Notes under the pieces: generated by a model
What the model was told of the DNA's origin: nothing
Databases searched by the model: none
What the model saw: the letters and a program-made list of their open reading frames with translations, nothing else
Made by a program: the position numbers and the translations under genes
Origin: G963677445 sp963678275
GTDB taxonomy: Bacteria > Bacteroidota > Ignavibacteria > Ignavibacteriales > Melioribacteraceae
Direction: 5' to 3'
Length of the DNA: 64,000 nt
NCBI GenBank assembly: GCA_963678275.1
Contig: OY782765.1
Span: forward strand, 5,456,001-5,520,000
In this document: in pieces, positions 1 through 8,861 of the stretch
Position numbering within the stretch: position 1 is the stretch's first letter
Layout of the letters: every line of letters begins with the position of its first letter

Positions 1-345
1 ATAACCGGACTCCTCTTAAGATTAGTTCCGACTCACGGTAGATCAAACCCCTCCCGTCCTCCCCTTAACATCTTAAGGGGAGGGGATTTCGATCTTTCAC
101 TATTGAAGAGTTTTTGGGAGGTTATTATTTCTAATATTGTTGTTGCTAAATTTGAGATTTTATGTTATACCAAAATGGGGACTCCATAGCCGCCGGGATG
201 AAATCTTAAAGAATTCAGCCTTATAAATCCCGGCAAAATCGAAATCGGTTCTTATCTCACGCGAAGATGCTGAGACGCAAAGAAAAAAGAAACCTTATTC
301 TTTGTTTTTTAACCTTAGTAGCATAGGATTTCCCTCCCCCAAATG
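1..345 (+). repeat. Hairpin repeat family H, copy 1 (cut by window start)
   Basis: First of four copies of a ~350-bp non-coding element (others near 2411, 3098 and 53890). The core at 48-85 is a hairpin whose arms read CCTCCCCTTAA and TTAAGGGGAGG around the loop CATC. Downstream follow a shared AT-rich block, a GCCGGGATGAAATC block and a tail ending in AACCTTAGTAGCA. Short frames cross it, but they are broken differently in each copy and show no protein-like conservation. Confidence 0.8.
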
Positions 346-357
346 GCATAATTTTAT

Positions 358-460
358 CGTACTCATGGAACAGGTACTCATAATCGTTCTCGAATAACCT
401 GGGTGTTTTGGTAAAGTCGAGTACGAAGTACGATTACGAGAACGATTCTTTCTTCGGATT
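358..460. repeat. Imperfect palindrome module (GTACTC...GAGTAC)
   Basis: About 100 bp in which a left arm rich in GTACTC and AATCGTTCTCG is mirrored by a right arm GAGTACGAAGTACGATTACGAGAACG-like sequence around a loop containing AATAACCTG. The same foldback occurs near 30260, 44698, 45303 and 56848, so it behaves like a dispersed palindromic repeat. 461-652 then holds only AT-rich sequence and presumably the promoter of the next gene. Confidence 0.7.
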
Positions 461-652
461 CAATCTTTTTCTGAATTTCATTTTGGTCCCGGATCTGCCG
501 GTCTATATATATAAAGCAAATTCGGGTTAAATCAGTATAAAAAGAATTTTATCCTGTTTGGTATTTTTAACAGCAATCTAACATGCTTATTATTATTTTA
601 TTAATGAATTATTGTTCTTTATACTAAAGGAAATGAAATTCAGGAGTGTCAG

Positions 653-2101
653 ATGAGGAAATCAAACAATTTAACAATGAAAATTATTTCAATATTTGTG
701 GTATTTATTTTTATTTCCGGCGCTGGCATTTTCGCGCAGGGTATAATTGTCGACCATAACTGCACAGATATCACCCTCATACCGGAGGAAGCCATAGTTC
801 AGGCAAAATCGGTTTTGCATATTGGGTATGGTCATACCTCTCATGGAAGCCAGATAACAACCGGCATGGATGGTCTGGTCGGTTTCGCCAATAACGGGGG
901 ACTGGGGCTCTCCTTACCAGAGGATATTTTCGAATGGAATAACGGCGGGACTAACGGCGCCCTGGACCTTGAGGAAGGGGACGGATATGGAAGCGGCTGG
1001 CTGGATCACGACTGCGGCTACTACCCCGACTGGGTGAATGAAACAAGGGAATACCTCGATGACGCTTCTCATGCCGATGTAAATGTTATTATATGGTCCT
1101 GGTGCGGGCAGGCTTCGGGATATTCCGAACAGAATATGATCGATTATTATTTATCGCCTATGACTCAGCTTGAACTTGAATACCCCGATGTCACGTTTGT
1201 ATATATGACCGGTCACGCGGATGGGTCAGGACTGGAGGGCAACCTGCACATCAGGAATCAACAGATCAGGAATTACTGTATAACAAATGGCAAGGTTCTA
1301 TACGATTTTTATGATATTGAATGTTACGATCCCGATAACAGCTATTTTGGCGATAAATATGTCAATGATGATTGTTCTTACACAGGAGGGAACTGGGCTT
1401 TAGAATGGCAGGCAATTCATACCGAAGGAATCGACTGGTTTAATTGCTCACCGGCGCATACCCAGGCGTTAAACGGCAACCAGAAAGCATATACAGCATG
1501 GTGGTTATGGGCGAGACTTGGCGGATGGGACCCAAACGCTATTCCGGTTGAACTCACCTCCTTTAACGCCAATATAAAGGACAATGCTGTTGAATTGATA
1601 TGGTCAACCGCCACAGAAACAAATAATTACGGATTTTCGGTGGAAAGAAAAAATGGCGCCGCCCGATTTAATCCGATTGCATTTGTTAATGGCAGCGGGA
1701 CAACAACCGATATATCAGATTATTCATATACAGATATTTATCCTCCCGCGGGAATAATTGAGTACAGGCTGAAACAAATTGATTTCAACGGCGCGTTTCA
1801 ATATTCTGAGATACTTCAGGTAAACTATGCCACACCTGAAGAATTTGTGCTTTCACAGAATTACCCCAATCCCTTTAATCCCTCAACAGTTATTAGTATG
1901 CGGATAGCGGCTGACTGCCGGGTAAAACTAAATATATATGATATTCAGGGCAGACTTGTCAGCGAATTGATTGATGAGAACCTGTCCGCGGGAGTACATG
2001 AAGCAGAGTTTGACGGAACGGGTCTGGCCTCGGGAGTGTACTATTTTTGTCTTCAGGCCGGGGAGTTTCATGATGTGAGGAAGATGATACTGCTGAAATA
2101 A
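653..2101 (+). CDS. Secreted protein with type IX-style C-terminal sorting domain
   Basis: 482 residues. A hydrophobic N-terminal segment (about residues 8-29, ending FAQG) is a signal peptide. Residues ~30-300 form a domain I do not recognise; it contains HIGYGHTSHGSQ and a Trp/Cys-rich stretch, and could be an esterase-like or cell-surface binding fold. Residues ~303-395 match the ELTSF...LIWSTATETNNYGFSVER segment that commonly precedes sorting domains in this group. Residues ~405-482 are the sorting domain (YPNPFNP, YDIQGRLV, ASGVYYF), which by family knowledge directs export by the type IX system and surface attachment. CAGGAGTG lies 6 bp before the ATG. The gene stands alone between repeats. 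Confidence 0.85.
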   Translation: MRKSNNLTMKIISIFVVFIFISGAGIFAQGIIVDHNCTDITLIPEEAIVQAKSVLHIGYGHTSHGSQITTGMDGLVGFANNGGLGLSLPEDIFEWNNGGTNGALDLEEGDGYGSGWLDHDCGYYPDWVNETREYLDDASHADVNVIIWSWCGQASGYSEQNMIDYYLSPMTQLELEYPDVTFVYMTGHADGSGLEGNLHIRNQQIRNYCITNGKVLYDFYDIECYDPDNSYFGDKYVNDDCSYTGGNWALEWQAIHTEGIDWFNCSPAHTQALNGNQKAYTAWWLWARLGGWDPNAIPVELTSFNANIKDNAVELIWSTATETNNYGFSVERKNGAARFNPIAFVNGSGTTTDISDYSYTDIYPPAGIIEYRLKQIDFNGAFQYSEILQVNYATPEEFVLSQNYPNPFNPSTVISMRIAADCRVKLNIYDIQGRLVSELIDENLSAGVHEAEFDGTGLASGVYYFCLQAGEFHDVRKMILLK

Positions 2102-2204
2102 TTTCCCGGTTTATAGCAGCAGGTATAAAAACAGTGGTTTTCAGGCCGAAAATATCCCCGGCGAAAGTTGCGCCGGGGGTTGGCGATTATATCCGTGGCG
2201 GTTT

Positions 2205-2410
2205 AACTCTGCGCGAAATGCAAAATTTAATTAATAATTAACAATGAACAATTAACTAAAAAGGCAAAGACTACCGTAGATTTTTTTGATTACACTGATT
2301 TCGCTGATTGAGGTGAGAAAAAAGCCAGCAAAACACAAAAACACTAAATCCCGCAAAAAAGCTTAAAGAAACCTTATTTTTTGTTTTTTTAACCTTCCGG
2401 AAAACAAGAT
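2205..2410 (+). repeat. Spacer module A copy
   Basis: AT-rich module beginning with a connector-like CTCTGCGCGAAATGCAAAA and repeats of TTAATAATTAA. It continues through a GATTTCGCTGATTGAGG block and AAAACACTAAATCCC, and ends AACCTTATTTTTTG...AACCTT. At least seven more copies lie in this window (2930, 8630, 15845, 39955, 53755, 54275, 55670). At 2156-2178, just upstream, a GC-rich hairpin (CCCCGGC/GCCGGGG) follows the preceding gene and may help end its transcript. Confidence 0.7.
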
Positions 2411-2795
2411 TATAATTGCGTGAAAACATTTTTCATTCAGGGTATGAAAATAATGGACTTCTCTCCAGATTAGTTCCAGCTCAAGGTAGATCAAACCCCT
2501 CCCGTCCTCCCCTTAACATCTTAAGGGGAGGGGATTTCGATCTTTCACTATTGAAGAGTTTTCAAGAGGTTATTATTTCTAATATTGTTGTTGCTAAATT
2601 TGAGATTTTATGTTATACCAAAATGGGGACTCTATAGCAGCCGGGATGAAATCTTAAAGAATCCAGCCTTATAAATCCCGGCAAAATCGAAATCGTAATC
2701 GATATCGTTTTTTATCTCACGCGAAGACGCTGAGACGCAAAGGAAAAAGAAACCTTATTTTTTGTTTTTTAACCTTAGTAGCATAGGATACCCCC
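2411..2795 (+). repeat. Hairpin repeat family H, copy 2
   Basis: Full copy of the element at the window start. The hairpin core is at 2495-2533. The tail includes CGCGAAGACGCTGAGACGC and ends CCTTAGTAGCATAGGA. A 73-codon frame starting near the left edge is interrupted in other copies and is not taken as a gene. Confidence 0.8.
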
Positions 2796-2929
2796 CAAAA
2801 AAAAGTAACCTTATTGCCTTTTTATTTTTAGGTATTAAAAAATCAGAGTAAAAGTAGGAGTATGAGTAAGAGTATGATGGCCGGGTTGGGTGAGGGCGGC
2901 GGGGTTATTCATTTTACCTGAGGGCGGGA

Positions 2930-3110
2930 TTTTAATTAACAATTAATAATGAATAATGAACAATTAAAAAGAGGACCGCGGATATCTCTGATTACGCGGA
3001 TTACGCAGATTTAGGCGGGAAAAGGCCATAAAATCACCAAAACACTAAATGTCACAAAGAAGCTTTTAACAACCTTATGCTTTATTTTTTTAACCTTCCA
3101 GGCAATAAGA
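2930..3110 (+). repeat. Spacer module A copy
   Basis: TTAATTAACAATTAATAATG-type start, GGACCGCGGATATCTCTGATT block, AAAATCACCAAAACACTAAAT, then the junction with the next hairpin repeat. Order and content match the module at 2205 and 54275. The 2815-2930 stretch before it carries GAGTATGAGTAAGAGTATGA and GGCCGGGTTGGGTGA, also seen at 3610-3660. Confidence 0.65.
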
Positions 3111-3485
3111 TTATAATTGCGTGAAAACATTTTTCATTTAGGGTATGAAATTAATGGACTTCTCTCCGGATTAGTTTCAGCTCAAGGTAGATCAAACCCC
3201 TCCCGTCCTCCCCTTAACATCTTAAGGGGAGGGGATTTCGATCTTTCACTATTGAAGAGTTATTGGGAGGTTTGTATTTCTAATATTGTTGTTGCAAAAT
3301 TTGAGATTTGATGTTATTCCAAAATGGGGACTCCATAACTGCCGGGATGAAATCCTAAAGAATTCAGCCTTATAAATCCCGGCAAAATCGAAATCGCTTT
3401 TTATCTCACGCGAAGACGATGAGACGCAAAGAAAAAAGAAACCTTATTCTTTGTTTTTTAACCTTAGTAGCAGAGGATTCCCCTC
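3098..3485 (+). repeat. Hairpin repeat family H, copy 3
   Basis: Third copy, about 700 bp after copy 2 and separated from it by a module A copy, so copies 2 and 3 look like a local duplication. The hairpin core is at 3197-3234. The tail again reads CGCGAAGACGATGAGACGC and AACCTTAGTAGCA. Confidence 0.8.
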
Positions 3486-3815
3486 ACCGAATAATTAACC
3501 GTATTGCCTTTTTATTTCTTGAGGATTTCACTGATTATTGCGGAAAGTAATGTCTGAACCATAATTAAAGGATTTAAGGATTGCTTGATTATTTTTCGGT
3601 ATCGGTGATCAAAAATCAGAGTGAGAGTATGAGTAAGAGTATGACGGCCGGGTTGGGTGACGGAGAGGATTTTTTACATTTTTCTCGTGGCGTTTGTCTT
3701 ATTGGTCAATGCGATATCAGGCAATAATAATATTTTGTTCTTTGACTCAATTTATTTAATTTTACGATATTCTCAGGGTGATGTTTTCATAGTCTTTGTA
3801 AAAATAGAGGATAAA

Positions 3816-5006
3816 ATGAAGAAATATTATGTTTTGTTTTTACTTTTTTGTTTTCAAACGATAATACCGGCACAGGAAAAATATAATTACTCTGAGTCGG
3901 TAAACAAATTTGCTTTTGATATGTATGAGCAGTTGATCAAGAATAATGATGGGAATGTCGCGTTTTCTCCTTTGGGATTATATACCGCGCTTGCGCAGTT
4001 ATACATTGGAAGTTATGGTGAAGCGAGGGATGAAATAGGTAAAGCTCTTTATATAGAAGAAGGAAATGAAGAATTTCTAAATGACTTTGGTTGCTTTCTT
4101 GACAGCATCGTGATTAACCGGAAAGAAGAAAGCCTGACACTTTCTATTGCGAACGCTTTACTTATAAACAGCAATATTAAAATCGATGATTGGTATAGAG
4201 GTTCTGTGAAAAAATATTTGCACAGTGATGTATTATGTCCCGATAATATCCAAGAGGCTAAAGGTGTCGCTAATAACTGGGTGAAAGGAAAAACATTTAA
4301 TAATATAAAAAATATTTTCTCTGATAAAAATAAAATTCAAAAAAATGCTCTTTTAAATGTTTTATTCTTCCAGGATTCCCTTGAGGAGGGATTCCATAAA
4401 AAACTAACACAAAAGGATGATTTTTACTTATCGGATGGCTTGGTTGTCGAAAGTGAATTTATGTTCCTCCGTGGTTTATTTCATTGTTTTGATATGGATG
4501 ATTTCAAAATAATCAGATTGCCGTATAAAAAGGGAACTCATGATCTTTTTTTGATATTTTCTAACGTTATTGAAGGATTTAATCAACTGGAAAATAAAGT
4601 CAGAAATATGCAGCTTAAAGAATTAATCCGGTGGAGTTTTTTGGATTATTTAGATTTTTATATGCCAAAATTTAATGTCGATTTTGAGTACGAAAATCTG
4701 GTTGGAATCTTTAAACAAAGTGGTATTAGAAACATATTTATCCCTGATTCTGTGAGTAGAAATTTGAGCAAGAACACTAAACTGTCATGTAATATTTCTC
4801 AAGTTACGAGTAAAATTAAATTTGAAGTAAATGAAAATGGAGATAAACATCCCAAGGGGAAATATTGGAAATATGACATGATTCATCTAAATCCTGAATA
4901 TAAATTATTATATTTAAATTATCCATTCATATATATGCTGGTTGAGAAAAAAAGAAATTCTATATTGTTATTTGGCAGGTGTATGAATCCATTGGGTGAT
5001 TTTTAG
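3816..5006 (+). CDS. Secreted serpin-family protein, probably non-inhibitory
   Basis: 396 residues from the ATG at 3816, which has AGAGG 5 bp upstream and opens a clean signal peptide ending about IIPAQ. An upstream in-frame GTG at 3657 falls inside repeat DNA and is less likely. Serpin hallmarks: NVAFSPLGLYTALAQLYIG near the N terminus, a NALL segment, the central NVLFF strand, FNVDFEYENLVGIFKQSGI, then ISQVTSKIKFEVNENG and the terminal PFIYMLVEKKRNSILLFGR. Length fits the family (370-420). Inhibitory serpins carry a small-residue hinge after the EVNEEG position; here it reads DKHPKGK, with Lys and Pro. It therefore probably does not insert its loop and would act as a binding or structural protein. 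Confidence 0.85.
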   Translation: MKKYYVLFLLFCFQTIIPAQEKYNYSESVNKFAFDMYEQLIKNNDGNVAFSPLGLYTALAQLYIGSYGEARDEIGKALYIEEGNEEFLNDFGCFLDSIVINRKEESLTLSIANALLINSNIKIDDWYRGSVKKYLHSDVLCPDNIQEAKGVANNWVKGKTFNNIKNIFSDKNKIQKNALLNVLFFQDSLEEGFHKKLTQKDDFYLSDGLVVESEFMFLRGLFHCFDMDDFKIIRLPYKKGTHDLFLIFSNVIEGFNQLENKVRNMQLKELIRWSFLDYLDFYMPKFNVDFEYENLVGIFKQSGIRNIFIPDSVSRNLSKNTKLSCNISQVTSKIKFEVNENGDKHPKGKYWKYDMIHLNPEYKLLYLNYPFIYMLVEKKRNSILLFGRCMNPLGDF

Positions 5007-5096
5007 TTTTCAGGGAAAATAAATGAAAAAAGATATGAAAAATTGGTTGTTAAGTTTATGTGTTTTGTATACTGCAATTTGATGTGAAAGTACTAC

Positions 5097-5124
5097 CCCC
5101 GATTTAAATGAATTTAAATCGGGG
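5097..5124. terminator. Hairpin between convergent serpin and LytTR genes
   Basis: Perfect 13-bp stem CCCCGATTTAAAT / ATTTAAATCGGGG with a 2-nt loop, lying between the serpin stop and the end of the minus-strand regulator. Only weak T-runs flank it, so bidirectional terminator is the best guess. Confidence 0.6.
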
Positions 5125-5167
5125 ATAGAAATATCATTTTATGACGCGGCCTGCCTTTAATCGGGAA

Positions 5168-5917
5168 TCACAAAATCGTCTTTATCCTCGCGTAGCCCGA
5201 TCGGCTGACGGGGAGCAGTTTTTCATCTTTCATAAGTATTCTGTAGCTCTCTTTTTCATAAAGTTCTATCTTGCTGATATAGTTTATATTTACGATATAT
5301 GAACGGTGGATTCTTACGAAGTCTTCACTTTCGAGGCGGGACTCAAAATATTTCATGGTTTTTTGTTTGAGGAATTTTCCCTGTTCCGCAACTATCCTTA
5401 CATAATCATCCTGCGCTTCAAAATATATTATCTCCTCTACAGGAATGATAATAATATCGCTTCCCTTTTTAACAACCACCCGTGACAATATTTCCTGCTC
5501 ATTATCCTGATGCGCTATCAGTCTTTTAACTTCGGGAGCGGAACCTGCTTCACCGGCTTTATGTATGGCTCTTTTAAGCGCTTCTTCAAATCGTTCCTTT
5601 GAAAAAGGTTTTAACAGGTAATCGGCCGCGTTAACTTCGAATGCTTTAAGCGCATACTGATCGAACGCTGTTGTAAAAATAATCACCGGGGGATCGCCAA
5701 TTAATTCAAGCATCTCAAAACCGGAAAGTTTGGGCATCTGGATATCGAGAAAAATAATATCAGGTTTTTCAGATGAGATTGTTTTTATACCTTCAAAACC
5801 ATTGCCGCATTCCCCGATCATCTCTATATCGGGATAATCAAGAAGGTATCTTCTGATCACTTCCCTCGCAAGTTTTTCATCATCAATTATCAGGCATTTT
5901 AATTTACCGGGCATCAT
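5168..5917 (-). CDS. LytTR-family response regulator
   Basis: 249 residues. REC domain ~1-125 with the acidic pair DD at 12-13, phospho-acceptor D58 in FLDIQMP, and the conserved Lys in LLKPF (~107). The LytTR DNA-binding domain at ~145-249 is typical (IIYFEAQDDYVRI, FVRIHRSYIVNINYI). The family binds direct repeats of a 9-bp element. It is the last gene of a four-gene operon; its ATG overlaps the kinase stop as ATGA, a sign of translational coupling. The two upstream genes encode LiaF-like membrane proteins, which suggests a cell-envelope stress input (inference). Confidence 0.92.
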   Translation of the reverse strand: MMPGKLKCLIIDDEKLAREVIRRYLLDYPDIEMIGECGNGFEGIKTISSEKPDIIFLDIQMPKLSGFEMLELIGDPPVIIFTTAFDQYALKAFEVNAADYLLKPFSKERFEEALKRAIHKAGEAGSAPEVKRLIAHQDNEQEILSRVVVKKGSDIIIIPVEEIIYFEAQDDYVRIVAEQGKFLKQKTMKYFESRLESEDFVRIHRSYIVNINYISKIELYEKESYRILMKDEKLLPVSRSGYARIKTIL

Positions 5918-6963
5918 TCATCCTCATTGAATGGTATTAAAATATTTACAATGAACTTATTATTTTTTATTTCGGTGGAAAGCAGGTTTGTCTGTGAATA
6001 AATTAGCTCAAGTCTGTTCCGGATATTACGCAATCCTATTCCTTCACCCTTTTTAACCGGGACCGAGGGATCATAATCATTTTCAACGATGATTTTCATA
6101 TATTTTCCCTCCCTCCGGCAGGATATACGGATATCAATTTTTTCGATTGTTTCATATACTCCATATTTGATAGCGTTTTCAAATAAAGGCTGCAGTATCA
6201 TATTGGGGACTTTTACTTTCCGGCATTCAGGATTTATATTTTCAATAAAATCAAACTTATCCTCGAAACGAACTTTTTCAATATCAAGATATAATTTAAC
6301 ATTATTGAGCTCATCCTCAAGTATATTCATCTGTTTAGTATTTTTCGAAAGGGTGCTGCGGAGAAAGCCGCTTAGCTTAATAGTCATCTCACGGGCCGCG
6401 TCGGGATTAAACATAGTCAGGGAGCTGATGGAATTGAGGCTGTTAAAAATGAAATGGGGATTTATCTGGTATTTCAGCGATTTTAACTCGGCCTCTTTAA
6501 TCAGTCCGTTCAGTTCCGATTCCCGCAACGCTTTCTCTTTAAAATTGGTATAATATATAATAATATAATTTATTGACACAATAATAAAATAGATAAAAAG
6601 TCCAAAAAGAAAACGCCAGAAGAGAGCCTGGGATAAAAAAACCTGTTCTTCGGGGAATAGTTTTTTTAATGAAATATATACAAGGAAATCGTGCATTGAT
6701 GAAGCGAGAACACCGCTGACAAAATGATTTGAAAGAAGCCTGAAAAGGGATGAATTTTCAAATGATATAAATCGGGAGGTATACCAGAAACTAATACCGA
6801 AGAAGGCGTAAAGCAGGTTGGAAATTATACTGTCAACCGCCGCGTATTCCGGGTTCATTTCCATAATGAAATAAAGCGCGAGAAAATGAAAGAGCGCGAT
6901 TATTCCCCAGGTTACCAGGTAACCGGTGAATATTCGCACATCTTTAGTATATGGATTATACAT
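5914..6963 (-). CDS. LytS/YehU-type sensor histidine kinase
   Basis: 349 residues. Four hydrophobic segments (~12-34, 44-62, 78-98, 113-138) form a membrane sensor without an obvious extracytoplasmic domain. A short coiled stretch then leads to the His_kinase domain with H170 in KYQINPHFIFNSLNS. A HATPase domain follows with N-box MILQPLFENAIKYG and a glycine-rich GEGIGLRNIRNRL. This LytS-like architecture pairs with LytTR regulators, matching the coupled gene downstream. It starts 12 bp after the second LiaF-like gene, so sensor and LiaF-like proteins are almost surely co-expressed. Confidence 0.92.
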   Translation of the reverse strand: MYNPYTKDVRIFTGYLVTWGIIALFHFLALYFIMEMNPEYAAVDSIISNLLYAFFGISFWYTSRFISFENSSLFRLLSNHFVSGVLASSMHDFLVYISLKKLFPEEQVFLSQALFWRFLFGLFIYFIIVSINYIIIYYTNFKEKALRESELNGLIKEAELKSLKYQINPHFIFNSLNSISSLTMFNPDAAREMTIKLSGFLRSTLSKNTKQMNILEDELNNVKLYLDIEKVRFEDKFDFIENINPECRKVKVPNMILQPLFENAIKYGVYETIEKIDIRISCRREGKYMKIIVENDYDPSVPVKKGEGIGLRNIRNRLELIYSQTNLLSTEIKNNKFIVNILIPFNEDE

Positions 6964-6975
6964 AGTTGTTTCCTG

Positions 6976-7719
6976 TCAGTTTTTCAGAACGCCGCCGCCG
7001 AAAATTACAAATCCGGTAAGAACCAGAGTACCCGAATCCTCTGTAATATCGGAATTTTTTATTCTGCGTTTATCATCAAAGCCGCCGAAAATGGAGACAA
7101 CTTTAACATTCACTTTCATATCGCGGGGGACAAAAATATCGCTGCCGCCAAAAATCGTCACTATATCAATTGTTTGTTCCGGGGTGGCAAGTTTGCAATC
7201 CAGCAGGTCAAGATCAGTTCCGCCAAATACTGTTAATAGCTTGCCCCCTCTGAAATTACTGCTGGTTATTTTCTTTTTATGTGAACTGAATATTGACACT
7301 TCATCAATTTCATCTTCATCAACAGTGTTATATCTTGTTTGTCCGCCTGACTGATGGCTGCCGGTTTCAACATGAACACGGGCGTGATGTTTTTTTGAAG
7401 GACGGTTTCTCCTGAGAATAACGAATAATCCCAGGGCGATCAGTCCTATCGGCCAGTATTCACTTAACAGGTAGCGAAAAGAATGCCCAGTAAACCGGGA
7501 ATAAAAGCCCAGCAGACCAATGATCAGCAGAATCAGTCCAAAGCCGCTGTCTCTTGATTTTACCAGGATGATAATCCCGACCAGGGTAAATATTGTCGGC
7601 CATGAAAAGATAAAGCCACCGGGACTGAAAGGCAGAAACATAACATTATTCATCAGAAAAAGGATTCCCAGAATAACCAGCGCCGCCCCTATCCATAATT
7701 TTGCGTTTGAACTATTCAT
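6976..7719 (-). CDS. LiaF-like membrane protein (DUF5668 plus LiaF C-terminal domain)
   Basis: 247 residues. The N-terminal ~105 residues hold four short hydrophobic segments with the WPxxxxLxGxxxL pattern of DUF5668. A basic, disordered linker follows (RNRPSKKHHARVH). The C-terminal part from ~150 repeats FGG: VFGGTDLDL, IFGGSDIFVP, SIFGGF, FVIFGGG, which is the beta-helical fold of LiaF/YvqF C-termini. In Firmicutes LiaF restrains the LiaS kinase; here a LytS-like kinase is the neighbour. GGAG lies 10 bp before the ATG. It is a paralogue of the next gene upstream. Confidence 0.85.
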   Translation of the reverse strand: MNSSNAKLWIGAALVILGILFLMNNVMFLPFSPGGFIFSWPTIFTLVGIIILVKSRDSGFGLILLIIGLLGFYSRFTGHSFRYLLSEYWPIGLIALGLFVILRRNRPSKKHHARVHVETGSHQSGGQTRYNTVDEDEIDEVSIFSSHKKKITSSNFRGGKLLTVFGGTDLDLLDCKLATPEQTIDIVTIFGGSDIFVPRDMKVNVKVVSIFGGFDDKRRIKNSDITEDSGTLVLTGFVIFGGGVLKN

Positions 7720-7737
7720 CTTGTCATAACTCCATAA

Positions 7738-8424
7738 TTAATTTTTTACTTCTCCGCCGCCAAAAAGAACAAGTCCTTTTATTACCAGCCTTTTTGAATC
7801 ATCATAATCCCTGTTGGGATCGGTCCTGCGGTCATCTGAAAAGCCGCCAAAAAGAGGGACTACATCAAGTTCTACTTTCCATTCACGCGGGACAACAAAT
7901 GAGGAGCCTCCGAATATTGCCAGAACGTCAATCACCTGTGTTCCTTCGGCAAGCTGACAATCGAGAAGGTCAATTTCCGAGCCGCCGAAAATTGCTGTCA
8001 CTTTCCCGCCGCGAAAACTCTTCGACTGGAATACCTTGTTGCCTCCGCCGAAAATGGCGACATCATTTATATAGTCATCCTCGCTTTTAACTTCTCCTTC
8101 TTCACCATCTTCCTTTATCTCGGTAACGGGATGACCTTTTCTTTTATATATTATGTAAAATCCTATTCCCACAAGTATCAGGGGCCAGAACTCGGGGAAA
8201 AATCCTATCAGTCCTATCGTGATAAGAATTATTCCCACATGATAATTTTTTGACGCGGCCATTAAAATTACACCTATGAGGATAAGGATTGTCTGCCACT
8301 GGAATAATTCAAACGGAAAATCAAGGTAGAACCATCCGTAATTCTCCATGAGAAATATCATACCCAATACTATCAGGATAATTCCTACCGCGAGTCTGGC
8401 ATTTAAGCCTCTGTGTTCCGCCAT
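7738..8424 (-). CDS. LiaF-like membrane protein, first gene of the operon
   Basis: 228 residues from the ATG at 8424, which has GGAG 6 bp upstream; a TTG four codons earlier lacks spacing for a ribosome site. N-terminal hydrophobic hairpins (RLAVGIILIVLGMIFLM, WQTILILIGVILM, NYHVGIILITIGLIGF) are followed by an acidic linker (KEDGEEGEVKSEDD) and a LiaF-type C-terminal domain with IFGGG, IFGGSEIDL, IFGGSSFVVP, LFGGF, LFGGGE. Its linker is acidic where the paralogue's is basic, so the two may bind each other or different partners (inference). The stop is 18 bp before the next start. Confidence 0.85.
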   Translation of the reverse strand: MAEHRGLNARLAVGIILIVLGMIFLMENYGWFYLDFPFELFQWQTILILIGVILMAASKNYHVGIILITIGLIGFFPEFWPLILVGIGFYIIYKRKGHPVTEIKEDGEEGEVKSEDDYINDVAIFGGGNKVFQSKSFRGGKVTAIFGGSEIDLLDCQLAEGTQVIDVLAIFGGSSFVVPREWKVELDVVPLFGGFSDDRRTDPNRDYDDSKRLVIKGLVLFGGGEVKN

Positions 8425-8493
8425 TGTTTTCTCCAAAAAGTTATTAAAAATTCTGCCGGCAAGATAGGAATAATATTATTGCATCCTCTATAA

Positions 8494-8523
8494 CTTATCG
8501 GTGACCGGGGGTAAATAATCGGT
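8494..8523 (-). promoter_or_regulatory. Candidate LytTR operator of the LiaF-like/kinase operon
   Basis: On the minus strand two direct 9-mers, ACCGATTAT and ACCGATAAG, are separated by exactly 12 bp. LytTR regulators bind pairs of [TA][AC][CA]GTTN[AG][TG] with 12-13 bp between them; these match except that T5 is A in both. The site ends 70 bp before the first ATG. A TAATAT-like -10 follows about 15 nt further on, the arrangement expected for an activator overlapping the -35 region. Autoregulation by the downstream regulator is inferred. Confidence 0.5.
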
Positions 8524-8624
8524 AAATGACGAAAAACAGATGTTTTTGGCGTAAAACATTATTAGCGGCTGTTATTTTGAAAAATCAGGGTAAGAGTTGT
8601 CAGTAAGCAGTTCAATTCTACGCA

Positions 8625-8842
8625 AAATGGCAAAAATGCAATTGATAATTAATAATGAATAATTAATAATTAATAATTAATAATGAATAATGAATAATTA
8701 AAAAGGTTAGGTTTACTTATGATATTTATGATTTCGCGGATTTAAATGGAAAATCAGCCACAAAATCACGAAAACACAAAATCTCACAAAAAGGCAAAAA
8801 AACTTTATTCCTGATTTTTTAACCTTAGTAGCACTGAAAACC
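8625..8842 (+). repeat. Spacer module A copy with connector
   Basis: Begins with the connector CAGTTCAATTCTACGCAAAA, then several TTAATAATGAATAA units. The GGATTTAAATGG and AAATCACGAAAACAC blocks follow, ending TTTTTAACCTTAGTAGCA. No reading frame of note. Confidence 0.7.
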
Positions 8843-8861
8843 ACCCGGTAAAATTAAACTT

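Noticed and set aside
2416..3311. Two similar 64-73 codon frames in the hairpin repeat
   Set aside because: Tied to the repeat DNA, interrupted in copies 1 and 4, and crossing a strong hairpin.
3657..3815. N-terminal extension of the serpin from GTG at 3657
   Set aside because: Begins in repeat DNA and would bury the signal peptide that starts at 3816 behind 53 residues.
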